In this document: positions 1 through 6,703 of the stretch, piece by piece
Numbering within the stretch: the first letter of the stretch is position 1
How the letters are laid out: every line of letters starts with the position of its first letter
Assembly: GCA_030037875.1 (NCBI GenBank)
Contig: JASHPV010000125.1
Location: forward strand, 1-18,451
Length of the DNA: 18,451 nucleotides
Reading direction: 5' to 3'
Source: Thermoplasmata archaeon
Lineage (GTDB): Archaea > Thermoplasmatota > Thermoplasmata > Lutacidiplasmatales > UBA184
Translations under genes and position numbers: made by a program
Notes under the pieces: generated by a model
What the model saw: the letters and a program-made list of their open reading frames with translations, nothing else
Told to the model about the DNA's origin: nothing
Database searches by the model: none

Positions 1-130
1 AGGGCGCCCGGGAGAAAAGTACTCCGACCGAGCCCGGAGGCGAGTGGAAGATGAGCGGGGTAGCGCGGGCTCCTCTACGCGGTTCCTAGGCAGTAAGGTA
101 CAAGCACGTTACTCGATAGCGATGGGTGAG

Positions 131-138
131 TATATATT
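131..138 (+). promoter_or_regulatory. TATA box of the HxlR-family regulator gene
   Basis: TATATATT lies about 34 nt upstream of the ATG at 168. A start about 26 nt downstream of the box centre would give a very short leader (under 10 nt). The rest of 1-167 shows no gene I can recognise. An inverted repeat TACTC (110-114) / GAGTA (128-132) abuts and overlaps the box and could be an operator. Confidence 0.65.
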
Positions 139-167
139 CGAACAACGGCTGGTAGCGGGCCGAGCAC

Positions 168-632
168 ATGGTGTCTGCAAGCGCTCGCACGCATCCCGGA
201 GACGGTCACTCGGGCAAGGAAGCTTACACCGCGGAGGGACGGGCGCTCTGTCCCGTCATGGCGGCGATCTCGATCATCGGTACCGAATGGCGGCTGGCGA
301 TCGCGCACCGGCTGCTGGATGGACCGCAACGCTTCAGCGAGCTCCTGCGCTCCAACCCTCGCTTGAACGCGAAGACGCTCAGCGCGACCCTCAAGTATCT
401 CGAGAACGCGGGCGTGGTCCAACGAAACGTCGTGAGCACGAGGCCATTCAGCGTGGTCTACTCGCTGACGGAAATGGGTCTCGGCCTCGCTCCTGCCACG
501 CGCGAGCTCCGGGCCTGGGGTGAGCGGTGGGTTTTGCCCCGGATGAAGGGAAAGGCCGCAGCCTCCGCGACGACCGGGCCACCCGCCGTCCCGCCGGCGC
601 TCCCCGCTCCTTCCTCCGGCCGACGCCGGTAG
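168..632 (+). CDS. HxlR-family winged-helix transcriptional regulator
   Basis: A 154-residue protein with the HxlR-type winged-helix DNA-binding domain at about residues 28-125. Visible family marks are the Cys-Pro pair opening the domain (CPVMAAISIIG), the helix followed by RFSELLRSNPRLNAKTLSATLKYLE, and the wing ending in YSLTEMG. Members usually act as dimeric repressors or activators of adjacent genes, often responding to redox or small electrophiles through the N-terminal Cys; that is family knowledge and the target here is unknown. The C-terminus (about 128-154) is an Ala/Pro-rich, probably disordered tail ending in SGRRR. ATG 168 fits the TATA box at 131-138; a shorter start at 258 would remove the CP motif and is less likely. 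A strong hairpin follows the stop codon. Confidence 0.85.
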   Translation: MVSASARTHPGDGHSGKEAYTAEGRALCPVMAAISIIGTEWRLAIAHRLLDGPQRFSELLRSNPRLNAKTLSATLKYLENAGVVQRNVVSTRPFSVVYSLTEMGLGLAPATRELRAWGERWVLPRMKGKAAASATTGPPAVPPALPAPSSGRRR

Positions 633-637
633 GACGT

Positions 638-659
638 AACACCCTCTCGGGAGGGTGTT
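638..659 (+). terminator. Hairpin terminator after the HxlR gene
   Basis: A perfect 9-bp stem AACACCCTC / GAGGGTGTT with the 4-nt loop TCGG, starting 5 nt after the TAG stop at 630-632. Only three T residues follow, so it may stabilise the mRNA 3' end rather than terminate intrinsically. Confidence 0.55.
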
Positions 660-960
660 TCAGTCCCTCCCGACCGCGCCTCAAATAGGCCAGATACCGA
701 TTCGAGTTCCGCACACCACCCCGAAGGTCCCGCCCTACATCGCATAGGGGAGACGGCACCGCGTCTCTCGCGTGCGGGGGGACCTTCAAACCGGGATTGG
801 GTTGGCAGTTGTTTCATTCGTACTTCAGTAACTGTTGCAATAGGACCAACCTTCGGTTCTGTCCTTGACGAAGGCATCGGGTGAGGGAATCAGAATGCCG
901 TTCGCTGACCTTACTAACAATGCATATCCGCTCTTCCTCGGCGACTCGAGCTGATCGATT
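660..960. other. Gene-free gap with two predicted hairpins
   Basis: No credible coding region was found here. The base composition is clearly more AT-rich than the flanks from about 790 onward. A long imperfect hairpin occupies 723-787: a 9-bp outer stem GAAGGTCCC/GGGACCTTC (723-731 with 779-787), 4 bp CGCA/TGCG (741-744 with 773-776), and an 8-bp inner stem with one GU pair (748-755 with 762-769), closed by a hexaloop. A smaller one occupies 842-865: AGGAC/GTCCT and AACC/GGTT around the loop TTC. It does not fold as tRNA by eye. Confidence 0.5.
921..927 (+). promoter_or_regulatory. Possible TATA box of thpR
   Basis: TGCATAT is centred about 37 nt before the GTG at 961, which would leave a leader of about 10 nt. 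It is a weak match but the best AT-rich element in the right place. Confidence 0.35.
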
Positions 961-1482
961 GTGCGAGCGTTTGTTGCGTTTGATGTGCCCTCCATCGACG
1001 GGCAGTTTCCTCCATGGCTCCACCCGGAGAATCACATCACGCTCCATTTTTTCGAGGAATTACCAGCCGACCGCGTCCCCATTGCGATCGAGGCAGTTCG
1101 GGCCGCTGCCAATGGGTTCCTTCCATTCGAGATTGAGATTCGAGGCGTTGGTGCATTCCCAAACGCGAATCGACCTCGCGTGGTATGGGCTGGGCTAGGC
1201 GAGGGGTCAGCTGAGGTGCTCTCTCTCGTAACGCGTCTACGTAATGCCCTCTCGTCTCGTGCATTCACAGTCGAAAACCGTCCGTTCGTTCCACACCTTA
1301 CGCTGGCCCGAGTTCGGACGCCCCGTACCGCTGCATGGGCCGGGCCTTTCCTCGCCAACCCGGCCAACGTCTCCAGGACTTGGGTCCGGTCGAAGGTCAC
1401 GGAACTCCTGCTCAAGGAGAGCGAACTCCTGCCGGCTGGGGCTCGGCATACAGTTCGTGAGCGGGTACCGCTAGAATCGTGA
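961..1482 (+). CDS. thpR: RNA 2',3'-cyclic phosphodiesterase (2H phosphoesterase, ThpR/LigT family)
   Basis: A 173-residue protein of normal family length. Both signature HxTx motifs of the 2H phosphoesterases are present: HITL at residues 25-28 and HLTL at 112-115. These supply the two catalytic histidines that hydrolyse 2',3'-cyclic phosphate to a 2'-phosphate; archaeal members also show RNA 2'-5' ligase activity in vitro. The N-terminus MRAFVAFDVP is typical. The start is a GTG: an in-frame TGA lies at 952-954, so no longer form exists. The gene stands alone, convergent with SHMT 45 bp away. Its DNA is noticeably poorer in GC than the neighbouring genes, which hints at different ancestry or weaker codon selection. 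Confidence 0.9.
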   Translation: MRAFVAFDVPSIDGQFPPWLHPENHITLHFFEELPADRVPIAIEAVRAAANGFLPFEIEIRGVGAFPNANRPRVVWAGLGEGSAEVLSLVTRLRNALSSRAFTVENRPFVPHLTLARVRTPRTAAWAGPFLANPANVSRTWVRSKVTELLLKESELLPAGARHTVRERVPLES

Positions 1483-1527
1483 TTCAGGGGTCCCTTCACC
1501 CCATGGGTTGACTTCGGGAGGCGAAAA

Positions 1528-2820
1528 TCATGCTGGCGGATGACCAACTAGGTCGTAGTACCGGTAAGCCGCCTCGCCCGCTCCGAAGCAGTAGCGTAGG
1601 CCCGTGAAACCGGACTTGAGCGCCGCCGCATCGGCCGCGACGGAGTCCGGCGCCTTTCCCCGATGCAACAGGTCGTCCATCAACTCGGCAATCCGGACCA
1701 TCTCCTTCTCGGACATCCCCACCCGGGTCACCTCGGGCGTCCCGAGCCGGATCCCGCCCGGATGCTTGGAGCTCGTGTCCCCGGGCAAGAGGTTCTTGTT
1801 CGTGATGATCCCCGCGGCGGCCAACCGCCGCGCGACGTCCTCTCCGCCGCCCTCGCGGGTGACCCGGACCGCGAGCGTGTGCGACGCGGTGAAGCCGAGC
1901 TTCTCTCCGAGCACGTCAAACCCGCGTTCGTGCAACGCCGCGCCCAGGGCCTTCGCGTTCGCGACCACTTGACGCGCGTACGCTCGGCCGAAGGCGAGGT
2001 GCTCCGCGAGGCTGACGGCCAGCGCCGCCATCGCGTGGAGGTGGTGGTTGCTCGTGACGCCGGGGAACGCGGCCGACGTGAGCCGCTTCGTCACTTCCGG
2101 GTCGTCCGTGTTCGCCAGCAAGATCCCATGCTGGGGCCCCGGGAGCGTCTTGTGGGTGGACGCGGAGATCACGACGCACCCCTCGTGGAGCGGATCTTGG
2201 AACTCGCCGCCCGCGATCAGGCCCAGCACGTGCGCGCCGTCGTACCATCCGCGGGCACCGACCTCTTGGAGTGTGGACGAGAGTTCCTGTATCGGCAGCG
2301 GGAAGAGGAACAGCGAGAGACCGAACAGGCACAGCTTGGGGCGGACGGCGCGCAGGATCTCCTGCGTGCGGGGAACGTCGAGGGTCATGCGCTCCGCGTC
2401 CCACGCGTAATAGACCGGTTTCACCCCCCGGACACCGAACGCGCCGAACGCCGCGCTCGAGATGTGGGCGCCGTCGGCGAGCCGGCACGTGCCGACCAGG
2501 TCACCGGGCTCGGCCAGCGCCTTCAGCACCGCGATGTTCGCGACCGTGCCCGAGATCGGTCGCACGTCGGCAAAGGAGCATCGGAACAGTCGCTTCGCGA
2601 GGTCGAGGCAGAGCGTCTCTACCTCGTCGACCTGCTCGTTCCCTTCGTAGTAGCGCTCCCCCGGCAGGCCCTCGGCGTACCGGGAGTGGAAATCGCTGAT
2701 GAGGAGCTCTTTCGCGTACGGCGAGAGCAGGTTCTCGCTCGCAATGAGCGGGATCGCTCGCTCGAACCGGGCCGAATGCCGTCGCACGGCATCCCGGACC
2801 CGTTCCACCGCCTGGGCCAT
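1528..2820 (-). CDS. glyA: Serine hydroxymethyltransferase
   Basis: A fold-type I PLP enzyme that interconverts serine and glycine with transfer of a one-carbon unit to a pterin cofactor (tetrahydrofolate or, in some archaea, tetrahydromethanopterin). From ATG 2820 it has 430 residues. Visible motifs are IPLIASENLLSP near the start, RYAEGLPGERYYEGNE, the substrate/PLP region DGAHVLGLIAG, and STHKTLPGPQHG, whose Lys (about residue 224) forms the Schiff base. The sequence is of the archaeal type (PGPQHG rather than RGPRGG). ATG 2820 has GGGGAG six nucleotides upstream and leaves the usual short N-terminus. Alternative in-frame GTG starts at 2862, 2865 and 2922 give longer, Gly-rich N-termini; GTG 2862 overlaps the stop of an upstream leader ORF. 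Confidence 0.9.
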   Translation of the reverse strand: MAQAVERVRDAVRRHSARFERAIPLIASENLLSPYAKELLISDFHSRYAEGLPGERYYEGNEQVDEVETLCLDLAKRLFRCSFADVRPISGTVANIAVLKALAEPGDLVGTCRLADGAHISSAAFGAFGVRGVKPVYYAWDAERMTLDVPRTQEILRAVRPKLCLFGLSLFLFPLPIQELSSTLQEVGARGWYDGAHVLGLIAGGEFQDPLHEGCVVISASTHKTLPGPQHGILLANTDDPEVTKRLTSAAFPGVTSNHHLHAMAALAVSLAEHLAFGRAYARQVVANAKALGAALHERGFDVLGEKLGFTASHTLAVRVTREGGGEDVARRLAAAGIITNKNLLPGDTSSKHPGGIRLGTPEVTRVGMSEKEMVRIAELMDDLLHRGKAPDSVAADAAALKSGFTGLRYCFGAGEAAYRYYDLVGHPPA

Positions 2821-2858
2821 CTCCGGCTCCCCCGAGGAGGCGTTCACCGGAACCTCTG

Positions 2859-2942
2859 TCACCACACCCCCACCCCCCCGTTGCGAGTGGAAACCCATGG
2901 ACGGTCCCCCGCGCCCCTCCACACACCGTTTCGAAACTCCAT
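2859..2942 (-). CDS. Possible glycine-rich leader ORF ahead of glyA (27 codons)
   Basis: An ATG at 2942 is preceded by AGGAGGGGTG (2951-2960 on the minus strand) with 8-nt spacing, the best Shine-Dalgarno match seen in this window. It opens a 27-codon frame rich in Gly (6) and Trp (3). Its TGA stop (2861-2859) overlaps the in-frame glyA GTG at 2862 as GTGA, the usual form of translational coupling. No homology is recognisable. The run of G residues near its end could produce glycine codons by composition alone, so expression is unproven. Confidence 0.3.
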   Translation of the reverse strand: MEFRNGVWRGAGDRPWVSTRNGGVGVW

Positions 2943-3002
2943 GGTCGAGGCACCCCTCCTCAAGAAATAGAATCTAACCCGAAAGCTTCCCACCCTCCGT
3001 TA

Positions 3003-3012
3003 CCATATAATC
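3003..3012. promoter_or_regulatory. Shared TATA region for the divergent glyA and thioesterase genes
   Basis: CCATATAATC reads as a TATA box on both strands. On the plus strand its centre (3008) is 29 nt before the ATG at 3037, giving a leaderless transcript. On the minus strand it would start transcription near 2982, leaving a leader that contains the Shine-Dalgarno site at 2951-2960. A second, weaker minus-strand candidate (AGATTCTATTT) lies at about 2963-2973. Confidence 0.6.
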
Positions 3013-3036
3013 CGGCCGACTCTTCTTCCGACCTCG

Positions 3037-3543
3037 ATGCCCCCTCCTTCTTCCTCTCCTCCTCCACATCACCCTCCCTCCTCCTCTCCTCCAACCCCTC
3101 CCACCTCGCTCTCCCACCCTTGGCCCCACTCTCGACGTTTCAAGGTCCAGTATGGGGAACTCGACCTACTCAACCACCTCAACCACGCCGTCTACTTCCG
3201 GTTCATGGAAACTCTGCGCAGTGAGTACTACCTCCGACTTTTCCACTCCACCGACCCCAGCCAGCTCGACATCATCATCGCCGAGGCCCGGTGCCGCTAC
3301 TTCGCACCGGTCTCCTACGACACCGATCTACTGGGGGAGGTCGCCCCGGCCTCCCCGCTCGGCCGGACCAGCTTCGCCCTCCTCTACCGGTTCACGGACG
3401 AGGCCCATCACCTCGTGACCGCCCGGGGCCACACAGCCATCGTCACCTACGATTACGCCACGGGGTCCAAGAAGCCCATCCCAGGTCCAATGCGAGCCTC
3501 GCTCCAGCGGGACGCGATCGATCCGCGCAGCGAAGGATGGTAG
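3037..3543 (+). CDS. Hotdog-fold acyl-CoA thioesterase (4HBT family)
   Basis: A 168-residue protein. Residues about 33-150 form a 4HBT-type hotdog domain recognised by VQYGELDLLNHLNHAVYF followed by a long helix (METLRSEYYLRL); Asp43 sits where these enzymes carry the conserved acidic residue. Family members hydrolyse acyl-CoA thioesters; the substrate here is unknown. Residues 1-32 are an unusual Pro/Ser/His-rich low-complexity extension encoded by an almost pure pyrimidine tract (about 3038-3119). The start rests on the only suitable ATG and a TATA box at the leaderless distance. If translation began later, no ATG or GTG would be available before the domain. Confidence 0.8.
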   Translation: MPPPSSSPPPHHPPSSSPPTPPTSLSHPWPHSRRFKVQYGELDLLNHLNHAVYFRFMETLRSEYYLRLFHSTDPSQLDIIIAEARCRYFAPVSYDTDLLGEVAPASPLGRTSFALLYRFTDEAHHLVTARGHTAIVTYDYATGSKKPIPGPMRASLQRDAIDPRSEGW

Positions 3544-3585
3544 GATTCTCCACTGGAAGAAGGGGGGTGGGGGCCCCGCCCCGGT

Positions 3586-3891
3586 TCAGCCTTCGGGAGC
3601 GTACCCCGGGTTCTCCCGGGCGACGCCCGGAAGAGGCGGGGGCCAGGGGGTGGGCTCGATGAACGTCGGATCGTCCACCACGGACTCGAGGTGGTAGGTC
3701 ACGCCCGAACCATGGAGCGCCTCATGCAGCCTCTGGAGCCGCTCGCGGAACTCCTTCACGCTCGACCACTCGAAGACGAGATCGTGGGATCCCACGATGA
3801 ACGAGAGGCCGGCGTGCTCCCGCAACCGTTCGGCGATCTGGAGCGGGGAGATTCCGTCCGGTGAAAAGTAGAGATCGACGTACGTGTGCAT
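3586..3891 (-). CDS. Conserved small alpha/beta protein of unknown function
   Basis: A 101-residue protein when started at ATG 3891, the start that fits the TATA box at 3921-3930; an in-frame start at 4017 would read back through the promoter. I do not recognise a named family. The predicted order is strand (TYVDLYF), helix (PLQIAERLREHAG), strands (FIVGSHDLVFEW), a long amphipathic helix (VKEFRERLQRLHEALHG) and strand (TYHLESV), which resembles a ferredoxin-like beta-alpha-beta-beta-alpha-beta fold. The C-terminus is Pro-rich. No catalytic motif, signal peptide or membrane segment is visible. It is convergent with the thioesterase (42 bp apart) and divergent from the Kelch/PKD gene. Confidence 0.65.
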   Translation of the reverse strand: MHTYVDLYFSPDGISPLQIAERLREHAGLSFIVGSHDLVFEWSSVKEFRERLQRLHEALHGSGVTYHLESVVDDPTFIEPTPWPPPLPGVARENPGYAPEG

Positions 3892-3920
3892 GGCACTTTC
3901 CCGATGAATGTGTATGAACA

Positions 3921-3930
3921 CGTATTTATA
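3921..3930 (-). promoter_or_regulatory. TATA box of the small alpha/beta protein gene
   Basis: On the minus strand this reads as TTATAAATA, centred about 35 nt before the ATG at 3891. The predicted leader is only about 8-10 nt. Confidence 0.65.
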
Positions 3931-3989
3931 ACGGTACGGCACGCCCGTCCATTCCGCGGCCCGGAGGCCCGGGTGGCTGCGCGGAGACA

Positions 3990-3998
3990 TTGAAATAG
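3990..3998 (+). promoter_or_regulatory. TATA-like element of the Kelch/PKD gene
   Basis: TTGAAATAG is centred 26 nt before the GTG at 4020, the spacing expected for a leaderless archaeal transcript starting at the start codon. Confidence 0.5.
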
Positions 3999-4019
3999 CC
4001 CGGACTCTCCGGGACACCC

Positions 4020-6233
4020 GTGTCGCATCGCTGGACCGCGGTCGCCGTCAGTGCCCTTGTGAGCGTACTGATCCTAGGGGGTGCTGGGGCCCTGCTGTCC
4101 GAATCGGCGGCGCAGCCCCAGTCCACCGCTCTCGGTCATGAGGGGGCGGGCGTGGGGCTTGTCTTTGCGAACGAACCTACCGTCTCGCGGGGCGTGCCAC
4201 GAGAGGTTCTTGCACCGTCGTCCGGTTCCCTTCGTGCACCGGCGGCCTCGGTGCGGGCGGGCGCCGAATCCGCCCCCGGATCTCTCCTGCCATGCACTGT
4301 GACGGTGGGCGGGCAGGCCAGCTGTGCTACTCCAGGACCTGTGACCGACAAGTCGCCGGCGACATCGTATTCGCACTCTCCGGAGGAAGCACCGCCAGCG
4401 GCCACTCCCACTTGGTACAACGTGACCAGCAATCTGTCGAAAGCCTCTGGGGGAGTCACCCCCGTCGTGGGGTTCGGGGGCCGAATGGCCTACGATCCGC
4501 TCCTGGACGAGGTCGTGCTCTTCGACAGTTGCCCCTCCGTCCCATGCGAGCTCAGCAACCAGACGTGGACCTACAATGGAGTTACGTGGACCGACCTCAC
4601 CGGCACCCTTCCGACCGCCCCGTCGGCCCGTGAGGGCGCCGGGCTGGCCTACGATCCCTCGTTCAAGGGGGTCATCCTCTTCGGCGGGGCGAATTCCGCG
4701 GGCACCAACCTCAATGACACCTGGCTGTTCAACGGCACCGGCTGGCACAACATCACTGCGGCGGTCGGTCTGCCGACCACTGTGGTTGAAAGTAGCGTCA
4801 ACTGGGCGTGGGGAGCCATGGCGTGGGATCCGGGGCTCGACACGATGGTCGTCGTCGACGGATGCGTTGACGACGGGTGCACCGACGTCTGGGGACAGAC
4901 CTGGTTCCTGAACGTGACCGGCTGGTCCGCCGCATGGGGTCCCAGCACCCTGGCAAATGGAACCTACCTCGCGTACAACAGTCTGGCCTACGATGCGGCG
5001 GACGGCTACCTCGTCGCCTATGGAGGATACGACGCCTATTCGATGACGTCGCAGAACTATACCTACACCATGAACGGCAGCGGGACGTGGGTCAATATCA
5101 CGGACACCGACGCCGGGTGTGTGGCCGGCACCTGTTACACCCCGCCGGGCCGGGACTCGGAGGCGATGACCTGGGACAGCCAGCTCAACGCGGTTTTCAT
5201 GACGGCCGGTTTCAACGACACGACGACCACCTGGCTCAACGACTCATGGACGTTCTCGGGCGGGGCCTGGTACCCGGCGGACCTGAAGGCGGCGCCTGCG
5301 CCGGCGGGGTACTGTCCACGAGCGCAACCGAGCTTGTCGGGAATGAGCGACAACATCGCCCCGTTCATCACCGGCGGATACGGCCCGGATTGCCCGGGAA
5401 CCGAGGAGGCCACCAGTGAGTGGGTCTACGAGGTCTCCCCGCAACCCGCGCTGTCCGCGAGCCCGATCCACATCGATCTGGGAACGGCCTCGGACCTGAC
5501 GGCTTCCTGGACCGTGGGAACGGGAAGCGGCATCGTCGCGACGTTCAACATCTCGTTCGGCGACGGGCAGTTCCACCTGGTCCCGCGGGGAGCCGTGGGA
5601 AACACGTCGACTCCCTTCTCGACGAGCGCGTCCCACACCTATGCGGCGTCGGGGACGTTCGCCACGATGGTCCGGTGGGTCGACTTCTTCTACGTCTACG
5701 GACAGGCAGCAGGCCCGACGATCACCGTCAACCCGGCGCTGGTGGCCGCGATCACGGCCTCCGCGAAGAACGTGACGGCGGGCGGCTCGATCACGTTCTC
5801 GACGAGCCCGACCGGCGGCAGCGGGACCTACACCTACGCGTGGAGCTTCGGAGACGGAACGACCAGCGCGGTCCAGGACCCGGCGGCGCACACCTACGCG
5901 AAGGCCGGCACGTACGTGGTCAACCTGACCGTGACCGACTCGCTCGGCCAATCGGTCAAGGCGACCTCGGTCACGATCACGGTCAGCGCGCCGCCGTCGA
6001 GCGGATTCAGCCTGAGCGGCACCGACGCGATCTATCTCGTGGTCGGTCTGGTGCTGGTCGTGCTGGTGATCGTGGTGGTCGTCCTCCTGACGCGCCGGAA
6101 GAAGCCCACGACCGCCGCCCAGCCGTGGCAGACCGGAACCCCGCCGGCGGGAACGGGCGCGCCGCCGCCGGGAGCCGGGGGCAACGTTCCCCCCGGAGCG
6201 GGTGGCTCACCGCCACCGCCCCCGCCGTCCTAG
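4020..6233 (+). CDS. Secreted, membrane-anchored Kelch-repeat/PKD-domain surface protein
   Basis: A 737-residue protein. Residues 1-32 are a Sec-type signal peptide (hydrophobic VAVSALVSVLILGGAGALL). About 148-473 contain five or so Kelch-like beta-propeller blades with the repeated pattern hydrophobic-YD-x-hhhhFGG and TW-x-aromatic-NG (e.g. LAYDPSFKGVILFGG, DTWLFNGTGW). About 478-570 and 573-657 are two PKD/Ig-like domains, the second with the classic WSFGDGTTS and HTYAKAGTYVV motifs. A single membrane helix (about 669-694) is followed by RRKK, so the Pro/Gly-rich tail should be cytoplasmic. Many N-x-S/T sites suggest glycosylation. The role is probably adhesion or carbohydrate/protein binding at the cell surface; the ligand is unknown. 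The start is GTG, leaderless. Confidence 0.88.
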   Translation: MSHRWTAVAVSALVSVLILGGAGALLSESAAQPQSTALGHEGAGVGLVFANEPTVSRGVPREVLAPSSGSLRAPAASVRAGAESAPGSLLPCTVTVGGQASCATPGPVTDKSPATSYSHSPEEAPPAATPTWYNVTSNLSKASGGVTPVVGFGGRMAYDPLLDEVVLFDSCPSVPCELSNQTWTYNGVTWTDLTGTLPTAPSAREGAGLAYDPSFKGVILFGGANSAGTNLNDTWLFNGTGWHNITAAVGLPTTVVESSVNWAWGAMAWDPGLDTMVVVDGCVDDGCTDVWGQTWFLNVTGWSAAWGPSTLANGTYLAYNSLAYDAADGYLVAYGGYDAYSMTSQNYTYTMNGSGTWVNITDTDAGCVAGTCYTPPGRDSEAMTWDSQLNAVFMTAGFNDTTTTWLNDSWTFSGGAWYPADLKAAPAPAGYCPRAQPSLSGMSDNIAPFITGGYGPDCPGTEEATSEWVYEVSPQPALSASPIHIDLGTASDLTASWTVGTGSGIVATFNISFGDGQFHLVPRGAVGNTSTPFSTSASHTYAASGTFATMVRWVDFFYVYGQAAGPTITVNPALVAAITASAKNVTAGGSITFSTSPTGGSGTYTYAWSFGDGTTSAVQDPAAHTYAKAGTYVVNLTVTDSLGQSVKATSVTITVSAPPSSGFSLSGTDAIYLVVGLVLVVLVIVVVVLLTRRKKPTTAAQPWQTGTPPAGTGAPPPGAGGNVPPGAGGSPPPPPPS

Positions 6234-6260
6234 ACGCGACCGTCGGGACTGGCGCGAACC

Positions 6261-6277
6261 CTTTCCTTCCCTTTTTT
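6261..6277 (+). terminator. Pyrimidine/oligo-T terminator of the Kelch/PKD gene
   Basis: CTTTCCTTCCCTTTTTT starts 28 nt after the stop codon and ends in six T residues. T-rich runs are the main archaeal termination signal. Confidence 0.5.
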
Positions 6278-6282
6278 CCTTG

Positions 6283-6309
6283 AAAAACCGTAGCCGCCCG
6301 GTCGGGCGG
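6283..6309 (-). terminator. Terminator of the SRP RNA
   Basis: Immediately 3' of the RNA on the minus strand, a 6-bp stem CCGCCC/GGGCGG (6309-6304 with 6299-6294) with a 4-nt loop is followed by CTACGG and a run of five T residues (6287-6283). Confidence 0.6.
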
Positions 6310-6622
6310 TGCTAGGCCGGCAGGGTGGGCGCGCATCGAAAGAACCCGGAGACCCCGTTCGCTCCTCAGCCCCGTCGCCCCACCAGCGTCGTCGGGTCAC
6401 GGTAAGGCTGCTCCCGTCAGGACCTGACCCGGTTCCCGTGATGGGTAACCGCTAGGGCGCTCCTCCGAGCGCTCGTCGCGGTGCCCGCGGCCCAGTAGAA
6501 CAGAGCTTCGACGAAGACGAACGGGACGGATTCCCTCGGTGCGCGTCGCTCCTGCCTGTCACCCCCGCTAAGGACGGTTTCGGTGTAAAAGGGGACGCCC
6601 AACCCCCCGGTCTAGCCTAGCA
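6310..6622 (-). ncRNA. ffs: Archaeal signal recognition particle (7S) RNA
   Basis: An RNA of about 313 nt, the normal archaeal SRP RNA size. The ends pair: TGCTAGGC (6622-6615) with GCCTAGCA (6317-6310), the terminal helix. The 5' domain shows GGGGGGTTGGGCGTCCCC followed by ACACCGAAACC, close to the conserved archaeal Alu-domain sequence. Helix 6 is a perfect 6-bp hairpin with a GGAG loop at 6472-6457, the SRP19 site. Helix 8 at about 6430-6406 reads GGGTCAGGTCC, tetraloop TGAC (6419-6416), then GGGAGCAGCC, the SRP54 M-domain site. It acts in co-translational targeting of secreted and membrane proteins. A TATA box sits 26 nt upstream of the 5' end and a hairpin with oligo-T follows the 3' end. 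End positions are inferred from pairing, to within a few nucleotides. Confidence 0.95.
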
Positions 6623-6644
6623 TCCGATTCCACGGAGTGTCGGG

Positions 6645-6651
6645 ATATATA
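6645..6651 (-). promoter_or_regulatory. TATA box of the SRP RNA gene
   Basis: TATATAT on the minus strand is centred 26 nt upstream of the inferred SRP RNA 5' end at 6622. It separates the RNA from the ATPase gene that ends at 6704 on the same strand. Confidence 0.75.
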
Positions 6652-6703
6652 GTTGCGTACAGGGGACCGCGCGCCGGAGGGCGGGGCCCGGGCCGAGGGC
6701 GTC

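Noticed and set aside
1..110. Structured RNA or gene end at the left edge
   Set aside because: Short GC-rich inverted repeats occur, but no C/D, tRNA or coding signature could be supported.
721..800. tRNA gene in the gap after the HxlR gene
   Set aside because: There is no T-loop GGTTCRA, anticodon arm or 7-bp acceptor arrangement; the pairing is a single long hairpin.
1663..2970. Long plus-strand open frame opposite glyA
   Set aside because: It is antisense to the clearly conserved SHMT gene, is Arg-rich with no recognisable domain, and arises because stop codons are rare in high-GC DNA.
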